From: Marinobacterium iners
GTDB taxonomy: Bacteria; Pseudomonadota; Gammaproteobacteria; Pseudomonadales; Balneatricaceae
NCBI RefSeq assembly: GCF_017310015.1
Contig: NZ_CP022297.1
Location: 124,001-188,000 of the forward strand
Direction: 5' to 3'
DNA: 64,000 bases
Part shown: piece by piece, positions 53,918 through 61,750 of the stretch
Numbering within the stretch: the stretch's first letter is position 1
Layout of the letters: each line of letters opens with the position of its first letter
Translations under genes and position numbers: made by a program
The notes under the pieces: model-generated
What the model saw: only the letters and a program-made list of their open reading frames with translations
What the model was told of the DNA's origin: nothing
The model's database searches: none

Positions 53918-55281
53918 ACAAGCCTGATCTTCTGCCGGTTATTTTGATCGATGATGAACACCATATCCGTGTGGCGGCTGGACAGACGCTGGAGCTGGCC
54001 GGATATGAAGTGACGACGCTGGAACGCGCTGAGCCAGCACTCGAGCGCGTCAGCGAGGGCTGGCCAGGGGTGGTTATCACGGATATCAACCTGCCGGGAA
54101 TCGATGGACTGGAGCTGATGCGCCGCATCCATCAGGTTGACGCAGACCTGCCGGTCATTTTGATTACAGGGCATGGTGATATCTCCATGGCCGTCAGCGC
54201 GATTCGCGAAGGGGCCTACGATTTTATTGAAAAACCCTTTGCAGCTGAGCTATTGCTGGATGTTGTGCGCCGTGCACTGGACAAGCGCAATCTGACACTG
54301 GAGATCCGCCAGTTGCGGGATGAACTTGAAGCGCAGAACGTGCCGGGCCCGCGTATCATTGGCAACACCCCCATCCTGCGCGCCTTGCGTCGTACCAGCC
54401 GCTCTGTTGCCGGGATGCCGGCAGACATCCTGATTCATGCCGAAACCGGTTGTGGCAAGGACCTGCTGGCGCGCTATCTGCATGAACACGGACCGCGGCG
54501 TGAGCACAATTTCGTTGCCATCAACTGTGGTGCCGTGCCGGAAAACCTGATTGAAAGTGAGTTGTTCGGCCACGAGGCAGGGGCGTTTACCGATGCCAAA
54601 ACGCGTCGCATCGGCAAGTTTGAGCACGCCAGCGGCGGTACGCTGTTTCTGGATGAGATTGAAAGCATGCCGATGGCGCTGCAGATCAAGCTGCTGCGTG
54701 TACTGGAAGAGCGTGCCATCGAACGACTGGGTTCGAATACGCTGATTCCGCTGGACTTGCGTGTCATCGCTGCCACCAAGGTGGACCTCAGGCAGGAGGT
54801 GGCGGCAGGCCGCTTCCGTGAGGATCTGTACTACCGTCTTAACGTGGTCAAACTGGATATTCCGCCCTTGCGGGAGCGGCGAGAGGATATTCCGCTGCTG
54901 TTCCAGCACTTTGCTCTGGTGGCATCTTCCCAGTACGGGCGTGAAATGCCATCGTTGTCAGCCGAGCGCATGCATAGCCTGATGCTGCATGATTGGCCCG
55001 GTAACGTCAGGGAGTTGCGTAATCTGGCCGAACGCTATGTTCTGCTGGGAGAGGGCTGTACTTTCGATTTCGATAATCGTCCGATCAGCGACCCTGACTC
55101 GGTCGGGGAGATGAGCCTGCCGCAGCAGGTGGAGCGGTTTGAGAAAATGTTGATCCATACCGAACTTGGGCGACACGGAGGATCGATCAAGGACACCCAG
55201 GAAAGCCTGGGGCTGCCACGCAAGACACTGTACGACAAGATGAAAAAGTACGGCCTCGACAAGCGTGATTACAAGCAGTAA
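53914..55281 (+). CDS. dctD: Sigma-54-dependent response regulator, DctD family
   Basis: 455 residues. Receiver domain (about 1-125; phospho-Asp in VVITDINLPGIDG). AAA+ domain (about 145-380) with Walker A HAETGCGKDL, the sigma-54-contacting GAFTDAK loop, Walker B GGTLFLDEI and arginine-finger segments. C-terminal Fis-type helix-turn-helix (about 430-450, GSIKDTQESLGLPRKTLYDKMKKYGL). The A in GAETGCGK normally follows E; here HAETGCGKD is close to consensus. It should activate sigma-54 promoters; the best candidate in the window is at 60992-61010. Confidence 0.95.
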   Translation: MNKPDLLPVILIDDEHHIRVAAGQTLELAGYEVTTLERAEPALERVSEGWPGVVITDINLPGIDGLELMRRIHQVDADLPVILITGHGDISMAVSAIREGAYDFIEKPFAAELLLDVVRRALDKRNLTLEIRQLRDELEAQNVPGPRIIGNTPILRALRRTSRSVAGMPADILIHAETGCGKDLLARYLHEHGPRREHNFVAINCGAVPENLIESELFGHEAGAFTDAKTRRIGKFEHASGGTLFLDEIESMPMALQIKLLRVLEERAIERLGSNTLIPLDLRVIAATKVDLRQEVAAGRFREDLYYRLNVVKLDIPPLRERREDIPLLFQHFALVASSQYGREMPSLSAERMHSLMLHDWPGNVRELRNLAERYVLLGEGCTFDFDNRPISDPDSVGEMSLPQQVERFEKMLIHTELGRHGGSIKDTQESLGLPRKTLYDKMKKYGLDKRDYKQ

Positions 55282-55299
55282 TCGATCGACACCAGAGTC

Positions 55300-55336
55300 G
55301 GTTGCCAGCCAAACTTGATGGATTTGGCTGGCAACC
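55300..55336. terminator. 14-bp perfect hairpin between dctD and the chemoreceptor gene
   Basis: GGTTGCCAGCCAAA and TTTGGCTGGCAACC pair exactly around a 9-nt loop, between two convergent stops. Probably a shared bidirectional terminator; T-runs are short on both sides. Confidence 0.7.
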
Positions 55337-55344
55337 AGCGGGGT

Positions 55345-56952
55345 TTAGAGCTTGAAGCGGCTGAGCATTTGCTCCAGCTCTTTTGACAGCTGTTCCAGCT
55401 CATCTGAAACACGGTTCAGATGTTCGGAACGCTCGGCGGTGTCTTCTGCACTGTTGCTGATCTCGCTGATGCTGCGTTCCACACTGCTGGCCATTTCACT
55501 CTGCTCGCGGACGGCACTGGCGACCTGATGGTTAAGGTCGTTGATCACGCGGACTTCTTCCGTGATATTGGTCAGCGCAGAGTTGGTCTTCTGTACCTGC
55601 TCGACTCCGTCGCCTGCCGCTGCCAGTGCCTGTTGCATCACGGTCACGGCCTCCTTGGCATCATTTTGCAGTTCGGCAATGATGTGATTGATCTCTTCGG
55701 TAGAGTTGTGAGTCCGGCTGGCCAGTGTCCGTACCTCGTCCGCGACCACGGCAAAGCCACGACCCTGTTCACCGGCTCGAGCCGCTTCGATCGCCGCATT
55801 CAGGGCCAGCAGGTTGGTTTGCTCGGCGATTTTCTGAATCACCTCCAACACCGTCCCCACATTCTGACTTTGACTGTCCAGTTTCTGGATCACTTGGGTT
55901 GCGCGGTCTATATCCTGCTGCAAACGAGTAATGGCGGTAATGGCCTGCTGAGTAACGCGCGCGCCGTCACTGCTTTCCTGCAGCGCCATATTGGATGCGG
56001 ACACCGTGTTTTCAGCACTGGCCGCAACACTGCGCGTGGCGGCTTCCATCTGCTCCATGGCCGAAGCGACTGAGCTGGTTTGCATTTGCTGATGATGTAC
56101 AGCCGAGGCCGATTCGGTAGCGACTTTGCTGATACGGCTGCCTGAGTCGGCCAGTTGTGCCACGGTTTGACGAACATGCTGCATGCTGTCGTGGATGTTT
56201 TCCAGCATCGAGTTGAAAGCAGCCGACATTTCGCCAATTTCGTCGCTGGAGCTGACCGGAGTGCGCTGGTTCAGGTCGTTGTCGCGCTCAATGGCATGAA
56301 TGGTCTCGGCCAGGCGGTTCACCGGCGTGACCACGATACGACGCAGAAGCAGGCTGATCAGGATGATGCCGGCAACGAACAGTGCCAGCTCGATCAGGGC
56401 AACACTGATCAGATTGCTGTTGATCTGCTTGTCCAGCGCTTCATAGGAATAGGTCACACGAACGGCGCCGACCACTTCACCTTCTTCCACTTGATGGCAC
56501 AGCAGGCAGTTGGTGCCCTTGTAATCAGACAGGGCACGCATTGGCGTGACGACGGTAAGGCGGTGCCCCTGCTCATCGTTAAGTTCTTCAATCACCTGCT
56601 CGCCGCGCATGGCTCGTTGATCATACTCATCAACCGGCATCGAATCTGGAGTACCGGGGCCGTACACGTCTGTGATCTGTTGACCACGAATAATGCGGGC
56701 TTCAGTGATGGCTGGGTTGGAAAGAATTTTTTGCTGTAGTGTGCCACGGTTGGCCATGGCGCCACTGAGCATCAGCATGTTGATGCTGTCGAAGTATGAA
56801 TCGGCCGAGTCAAGAGTCGAACGGGTAACAACGTTGTCAACCAGTAAGGTTTCGCTGCGATATATGGTGGTCAAAGAGCTGATGAGAATAATCAGAAATA
56901 CAGCAATCAGCGAGAGGTTAACCTTGTTTTGTATCGACAGACCTTTTTTCAC
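55345..56952 (-). CDS. Methyl-accepting chemotaxis protein with a periplasmic CxxCH motif
   Basis: 535 residues from a GTG at 56952 (MKKGLSIQNKVNLSLIAVF). Membrane helix at about 11-31, periplasmic domain to about 175, second helix (VALIELALFVAGIILISLLL), HAMP, and a full MCP signalling hairpin (QTNLLALNAAIEAARAGEQGRGFAVVADEVRTLA). The periplasmic domain contains C149-L-L-C-H153, the covalent c-type haem attachment motif, just before EVVGAVRVTYSYEAL. This suggests a haem sensor for redox state or gas. There is no C-terminal CheR-binding pentapeptide. The neighbours are dctBD and the TAXI transporter. Confidence 0.92.
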   Translation of the reverse strand: MKKGLSIQNKVNLSLIAVFLIILISSLTTIYRSETLLVDNVVTRSTLDSADSYFDSINMLMLSGAMANRGTLQQKILSNPAITEARIIRGQQITDVYGPGTPDSMPVDEYDQRAMRGEQVIEELNDEQGHRLTVVTPMRALSDYKGTNCLLCHQVEEGEVVGAVRVTYSYEALDKQINSNLISVALIELALFVAGIILISLLLRRIVVTPVNRLAETIHAIERDNDLNQRTPVSSSDEIGEMSAAFNSMLENIHDSMQHVRQTVAQLADSGSRISKVATESASAVHHQQMQTSSVASAMEQMEAATRSVAASAENTVSASNMALQESSDGARVTQQAITAITRLQQDIDRATQVIQKLDSQSQNVGTVLEVIQKIAEQTNLLALNAAIEAARAGEQGRGFAVVADEVRTLASRTHNSTEEINHIIAELQNDAKEAVTVMQQALAAAGDGVEQVQKTNSALTNITEEVRVINDLNHQVASAVREQSEMASSVERSISEISNSAEDTAERSEHLNRVSDELEQLSKELEQMLSRFKL

Positions 56953-57123
56953 TGTATCCCGTCCCGATCTTAGGTTGGAGGTTGTTATGTGACAGGGGGC
57001 AGACACTAATTGTGTATTCACATTACCAGATCCTAAGCGAAAAAACGCTGAACCGCTACAGACCCGGATCAACTTCAGGCCCGTTAACACAGCTACTTGT
57101 GAGCCCTGTGCCCTGAAATGAAA

Positions 57124-57150
57124 AAGGGCGCCCCGGCAGGGGGCGCCCTT
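57124..57150 (-). terminator. Terminator of the usp-TAXI-TRAP operon
   Basis: AAGGGCGCC and GGCGCCCTT form a 9-bp stem; on the minus strand it is followed by TTTTTCATTTC. It lies 23 bp after the permease stop. Confidence 0.85.
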
Positions 57151-57173
57151 GACTATTACCACGGATCCAGGGG

Positions 57174-59339
57174 CTAGCTGGCCAGAGCAGTGCGACGTGT
57201 TGCCAGCTGCCAGAACAGTACCAGTGCACTCAGGCCGATACCGATAGCATCGGTGAGCAGGCCACCGGCAATCATCGCCAGAGCGGCTACCAGCAGCATG
57301 CATCGCTGGACACGGTTGACACTGCCGTTCAGGAACCAACCCTGAATCGAGGCGGCCAGCAGATAGATGCCGGCCGAAGCGGTAATGAACACGCGCAGGA
57401 CCTCACCCCAGCCGCCCTGCATCAGCAATGCGGGGCTGTAGAAGAACATGAATGGCACGATGAACGCAGCCAGACCGAACTTGAACGAGGTCACGGCAGT
57501 CTTCAGCGGGTCTGTTCCGGAAATCGCGGCAGCCGCGTATCCGGCCAGTGCAACAGGCGGTGTGATGGCTGACAGTACCGCGTAGTAGAACACGAAGAAG
57601 TGTGCAACCAGCGGCGGAATGCCGATCTGCTGCAGACCCGGAGCCACCACGGATGCCGCGACGGCGTAGGCGGCCGTGGTTGGCATGCCCATGCCCAGCA
57701 GGATACTGATGCACATGGCGAAGAATAGCGCCAGCATGTGGCTCGCATCCGCAATGCCCAAAAGCATGGAGGCGAAGCGAGCGCCCACTCCAGTCAGACT
57801 GATGACCCCGACAATGATGCCGGCACAGGCACAAACAGCGATCAGCGGAATCGCCATGCGCGCACCCAGCGACAGGGCTTCAAGCAGCGCGCGGATGCCC
57901 ATGCGGTAGGGGGTCAGCCAGGAGACAACGGCGGCACTCACCATAGCCAGTGTACCGGCCCGAATAACCGAGTAGCCCATGAACAGCGTGGAGACCAGAA
58001 TGATGATCGGCAGGAACAGGTAGACCTGCTTGATCATCTGGCTGAACACTGGCAGCTGGTCTTTCGACAGGCCTGACATCCCTTCGCGACGTGCTTCCAG
58101 GTCAACCATGAAATAGATCGACAGGAAATACAGTGCAGCCGGGATCAAAGCGGCAATGGCGATATCGGTGTAGGGAATGCCGGTCACTTCCGCCATGATA
58201 AAGGCGCCTGCTCCCATGATGGGGGGGACGATCTGGCCACCGGTGGAGGCGGCGGCTTCGATACCACCGGCACTGCGTGGGTGGTAACCGACCTTTTTCA
58301 TCAGTGGGATGGTAAGACTGCCGGTGGCCACCACGTTGCCTGCCGAGGTACCGTTAATCATGCCCATCAAGCCGGATGCGAATACTGCCACCTTGGCCGG
58401 GCCGCCACGGGCGCGACCGGCCGCGGCAAAGGCAAAGTTGACGAAGTAATCACCTACACGCGATGCCTGCAAAAAGGCGGCGAAGGTGATGAACAGAATG
58501 ATGTAGGTGGATGATACCGCGGTGGTTGGGCCGAGAATGCCGTTATCGGTGTAGATGTAGGTGAAGAAACGCTGCATGGAGTAGCCACGGTGCTCCAGAA
58601 TACCCGGCAGCCAGGGGCCGGCAAAGGCGTACGCCAGAAATACCGCCGTGATGATAATCAGGGCCAGACCGGCGACACGTCGTGTCAGTTCCATGATCAG
58701 AACGACACCGGCCAGTGCTACCAGAAACTCGGTTTGGCCCGCCATCGGTGTGCCTGCAGCCATGCGCCAGCGACCCAGAACAAACAACAGGTAGGCTGCA
58801 ACAACAATGGCCGACAGCATCAAAACCCGGTCAGCCCAGAAAATATGCCGGTTATGGCCGGTACGCCAGATCCAGCTGCTGATGACAGCGGCCCCGGTTC
58901 CGAGTGCCAGTGCCCAGGCAACCTGAGGCAACAGCCAGTTGGGCGGCAGTTCACCCAGCACCATACGACTGAACCACGCATAGGCGATGCCTGCGGCGGC
59001 CAAAACGATAGCCAGACTGGTTGGCACGCGGGCGGCCCACTGCAGTGGCGACAGCGGCGCTGGTTGTGTCTGTCGGTCGAGGGTAAAAGCTGCGATAAGT
59101 GCAAACCCCACCACCAGGCCGCCTGCGACATGGATGATGCGGAATGCCCAGGTTTCGATGGGGGATACGTTCAATGCGTAGAGGTGCAGCAGTGTGTAGC
59201 ACACACAGGTGAAGAAAATGATCTTGCCAACTGCGCCACTCAGATCCCGCTCGTTATGACCAAGCGGAACATCGGCTACGCCTTCTGCGCCGATTTTGTC
59301 TGCTGCGGCATCGGCGGATGCCGGAGTTTTGTCTGTCAT
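57174..59339 (-). CDS. TRAP transporter fused permease (4TM + 12TM), TAXI-associated
   Basis: 721 residues. The N-terminal part holds a DctQ-like helix bundle (about 35-220) fused to a DctM-like part (about 230-700), with GLMGMINGTSAGNVVATGSLTIPLMKK, ASTGGQIVPPIMGAGAFIMAEVTGIPY and GMGMPTTAAYAVAASVVAPGL. Fused permeases of this kind work with TAXI-family binding proteins, and such a gene lies 82 bp upstream. Substrate unknown; some TAXI systems are thought to carry glutamate or other organic acids. Confidence 0.94.
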   Translation of the reverse strand: MTDKTPASADAAADKIGAEGVADVPLGHNERDLSGAVGKIIFFTCVCYTLLHLYALNVSPIETWAFRIIHVAGGLVVGFALIAAFTLDRQTQPAPLSPLQWAARVPTSLAIVLAAAGIAYAWFSRMVLGELPPNWLLPQVAWALALGTGAAVISSWIWRTGHNRHIFWADRVLMLSAIVVAAYLLFVLGRWRMAAGTPMAGQTEFLVALAGVVLIMELTRRVAGLALIIITAVFLAYAFAGPWLPGILEHRGYSMQRFFTYIYTDNGILGPTTAVSSTYIILFITFAAFLQASRVGDYFVNFAFAAAGRARGGPAKVAVFASGLMGMINGTSAGNVVATGSLTIPLMKKVGYHPRSAGGIEAAASTGGQIVPPIMGAGAFIMAEVTGIPYTDIAIAALIPAALYFLSIYFMVDLEARREGMSGLSKDQLPVFSQMIKQVYLFLPIIILVSTLFMGYSVIRAGTLAMVSAAVVSWLTPYRMGIRALLEALSLGARMAIPLIAVCACAGIIVGVISLTGVGARFASMLLGIADASHMLALFFAMCISILLGMGMPTTAAYAVAASVVAPGLQQIGIPPLVAHFFVFYYAVLSAITPPVALAGYAAAAISGTDPLKTAVTSFKFGLAAFIVPFMFFYSPALLMQGGWGEVLRVFITASAGIYLLAASIQGWFLNGSVNRVQRCMLLVAALAMIAGGLLTDAIGIGLSALVLFWQLATRRTALAS

Positions 59340-59421
59340 GTTATATGGACCTGCATTAAGCCATGTTGAGCGCTGCCGGCCAGTGGTCCGGCAGCGCGGG
59401 CAAACGTCCCTATTGAGCGAA

Positions 59422-60405
59422 TCAATCCTTCATGTTTGCCGGGATTTCATAGCCGTTCTCTTCGAACCAGCGGACTGCACCGGCGTGCCAGGGCACGATG
59501 GTGTTGTACTTGTAGTTCTCCGGCAGGGTTTCCTTGGCCGCACCATGGATCTGCAGCATGCGGTCGTTGTTTTCCATCACGGTCTTGGTTACGCCGTATA
59601 CCAGCGATTCCGGCATGTCCTTATGGGTGATGGCAAAGTTCCACAGTGACAGCGCAGATACATCTTCATCCAGTGAAGAGTAAACAGAAGCAGGGATGGT
59701 ACCGGCACTCAGCTCAGGGTAATCAGCTGCGATCTTTTCGATGTTCTTCGGCGAGTAGGAGAAGATGTTCACATCAGCCTGGGCTTCCAGCTGGTTGAAG
59801 GCCGAGATCGGCACGCCGGCTGCAAAGGCAAAGGCGTCAATCAGGCCATCCTGCAGCTGACCGGCCTGATCGGCCGCACCACCATTACGGGTGCTGACGT
59901 TCAGCCCCAGTTTCTTGAACAGCTGCGGATGGTACATGTCAGCGGTACCGCCGGCAGGGCCAACACCCACGGTCTTGCCATCCAGGTCATCCACGGAGTC
60001 GATGCTTGAGCTCTTGAGGGCAATGATCTGCAGAGTGGTCTGATACATCGGGAATACAGCGCGGACATCTTCATGGGACATGCCCGGTGCCAGAGCGCTC
60101 TTGCCCTGCAGTGCTGCTACCAGCGGCCCGGTGGTGACCATGCCAAAGGCATGCTCGCCCATCTGTACCAGAGTGGCGTTCTGAACCGGACCACCGGTCA
60201 CTTCTGCACCGGCCGAGATACCCAGGGCTTCACCGACCATATTGGCCCAGCCGGCGCCATAGATGTAGTAAGTGCCACCCTGGCTTGCGGTACCCACCGT
60301 AATGCTGCTGGGCCAATCGCTGCGATCTTCGGCTAATGCTGCGGTGGTCGCCATGACAGCGCCGATACAGCCGGCGACCAGTGATTTCTTGGACAGAATA
60401 TTCAT
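59422..60405 (-). CDS. TAXI-family TRAP transporter solute-binding protein
   Basis: 327 residues with a signal peptide of about 25 residues (ending TTAALA before EDRSDWP). ITVGTASQGGTYYIYGAGWANMV is the diagnostic N-terminal TAXI motif, followed by TGGPVQNATLVQMGEHAFGMV and GPAGGTADMYHPQLFKKLG. It captures an unknown substrate in the periplasm for the fused permease. It lies between usp and the permease, all on the minus strand. Confidence 0.94.
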   Translation of the reverse strand: MNILSKKSLVAGCIGAVMATTAALAEDRSDWPSSITVGTASQGGTYYIYGAGWANMVGEALGISAGAEVTGGPVQNATLVQMGEHAFGMVTTGPLVAALQGKSALAPGMSHEDVRAVFPMYQTTLQIIALKSSSIDSVDDLDGKTVGVGPAGGTADMYHPQLFKKLGLNVSTRNGGAADQAGQLQDGLIDAFAFAAGVPISAFNQLEAQADVNIFSYSPKNIEKIAADYPELSAGTIPASVYSSLDEDVSALSLWNFAITHKDMPESLVYGVTKTVMENNDRMLQIHGAAKETLPENYKYNTIVPWHAGAVRWFEENGYEIPANMKD

Positions 60406-60469
60406 TATTGTATTTCTCCTGTTGTGTTGCTTGTTGTCTTGCGGTTGTGCTCCAGTGACCTGATAAGGC

Positions 60470-60922
60470 TCAGGACCTGACGGTCAAAACGGGAATGGGG
60501 GAGTGGCGTACCACACGCTCGGCTGTAGAGCCGACCAGTATTTTTTCGATACCGGTCTTGCCGTGGGTACCCAGAATGATCATGTCGGCACCCAGCTGTT
60601 TGGAGGCCTCGATGATGTCGGTGTAGCCACTGCCGAACATCACCTCATGGGTCAGCTGAATGCCCTGAGATTCGGCATCGGCAAAATGCCGCTGGCAGAA
60701 GGCTTCCATATCCGTGTTGGCCACCTCTGTGACCTCATGAATAAACGTATCGATCACGTCAGCGGGAATGCGCTTGCGGCGCTGGTCGGACAGCTCCGTG
60801 ATCACATGCAGCAGATGGAGTCGTGCACCGGTCAGTGTGGCGAGGGTGCGGGCATGTTCTACGGCCTTTTCTGCGCCTTCCGAGAAGTCGGTCGCGAACA
60901 GCAATGTGTTGTAGGTCGCCAT
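60470..60922 (-). CDS. Universal stress protein (UspA family), TRAP-linked
   Basis: 150 residues from the ATG at 60922 (MATYNTLLFATDFSEGAEKAV), with AGG about 8 nt upstream. A UspA fold with the ATP-binding motif G-x2-G-x9-G-S/T complete (GTHGKTGIEKILVGSTAE). It is the first gene of the TAXI operon. In the Halomonas ectoine TRAP system a Usp (TeaD) encoded with the transporter regulates its activity; a similar role is inferred here, though that transporter is of the DctP type. Confidence 0.93.
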   Translation of the reverse strand: MATYNTLLFATDFSEGAEKAVEHARTLATLTGARLHLLHVITELSDQRRKRIPADVIDTFIHEVTEVANTDMEAFCQRHFADAESQGIQLTHEVMFGSGYTDIIEASKQLGADMIILGTHGKTGIEKILVGSTAERVVRHSPIPVLTVRS

Positions 60923-60991
60923 GGATGTACCTTTACTTGTTGTTGTATCCGGCAGTGGCTGATGCAAGCCCGGGCGCCGTGTAACAGCTGT

Positions 60992-61010
60992 AAAGCAGGC
61001 TCCGTGCCAA
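60992..61010 (-). promoter_or_regulatory. Sigma-54 promoter of the usp-TAXI-TRAP operon
   Basis: On the minus strand: TTGGCACG-N4-CTGCT. The GG (-24) and GC (-12) are separated by exactly 10 bp, and it differs from the TTGGCACG-N4-TTGCT consensus at one position. Predicted start is near 60984, about 60 nt before the usp ATG. Confidence 0.75.
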
Positions 61011-61073
61011 TCTGTGGCAAACAGCCTTTTTCGGGGGGGTGGGAGATGAGCAGGCGATCTGGTAAACCGCAAG

Positions 61074-61093
61074 ATGGGCGGAGAATCACCCGT
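61074..61093. promoter_or_regulatory. Putative activator site 1 (imperfect palindrome)
   Basis: ATGGGCGGAGAATCACCCGT, fitting ATGGGYGGARARYCRCCCGT with a GGGYGR-N4-YCRCCC dyad core. It lies about 90-110 bp upstream of the predicted sigma-54 start. Confidence 0.6.
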
Positions 61094-61106
61094 AGTCATG
61101 GATGAA

Positions 61107-61126
61107 ATGGGTGGAAAGCCGCCCGT
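61107..61126. promoter_or_regulatory. Putative activator site 2 (imperfect palindrome)
   Basis: ATGGGTGGAAAGCCGCCCGT, the same motif as site 1, matching it at 15 of 20 positions with all five differences being transitions. Centre-to-centre distance to site 1 is 33 bp, about three helical turns, as for paired enhancer-binding-protein sites. Confidence 0.6.
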
Positions 61127-61160
61127 TTGTTGCTGTTTTCTGCCACCGGGTGGTTCAGGC

Positions 61161-61166
61161 TATAAT
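61161..61166 (+). promoter_or_regulatory. Possible -10 of the 61199 gene
   Basis: A consensus TATAAT 33 bp before the ATG at 61199; no good -35 is seen. Confidence 0.35.
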
Positions 61167-61198
61167 GCCCCTCCTTTTGAATCCGACAGAGAGACAAG

Positions 61199-61750
61199 AT
61201 GCTCGGAGTAATCGCAGCATTCTGGGGCTTTACCGGCATCTGCCTGCTGCTGGGCAGCGCCGTCTGGCGCCTTGGCAGCATGGCGCTGGATATGCCGCTG
61301 GACAGTTTTGACTGGTATCACTGGGTGGCGCTGGTACTGTGCCTGGGCTTCATGGGATTTGCAGAGGGCTACCGTGGCTTTCAGCAGAACTTTTCACCCC
61401 GCACGGCTGCGCGAATCCGCTACCTGAAAGGCCATGTCACGCCGCTGCGACTGCTGTTGGCACCTTTGTTCTGCATGGGATTCTTTCATGCCCAGCGGCG
61501 TCGGCAGATCATCACCATCTGCCTCAGCAGCGGCATTGTGCTGTTGATACTGCTGGTGCGACTGCTGGAGCAGCCCTGGCGCGGAATTGTGGATGCGGGT
61601 GTGGTGCTGGGTCTGAGCTGGGGGCTGGCGTCGCTGGCGCTGTTCACCCTGCAGGCGCTGACACGTGATGTCTATGATGTCTCGCCGGAGACACCGGATC
61701 GGCCGGTGGGGCCGAGTCCGGTGGTGCGAGCGGGCTCAGCCCAGAAATAG
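61199..61750 (+). CDS. Conserved membrane protein of unknown function
   Basis: 183 residues; about five hydrophobic segments (near 3-22, 40-60, 80-97, 103-122, 128-150) and a proline-rich hydrophilic C-terminus. I do not recognise the family. Its last 15 bases overlap the end of ilvA on the opposite strand. It shares its upstream region with the divergent usp-TAXI operon, so the palindromes there could also affect it. Confidence 0.75.
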   Translation: MLGVIAAFWGFTGICLLLGSAVWRLGSMALDMPLDSFDWYHWVALVLCLGFMGFAEGYRGFQQNFSPRTAARIRYLKGHVTPLRLLLAPLFCMGFFHAQRRRQIITICLSSGIVLLILLVRLLEQPWRGIVDAGVVLGLSWGLASLALFTLQALTRDVYDVSPETPDRPVGPSPVVRAGSAQK

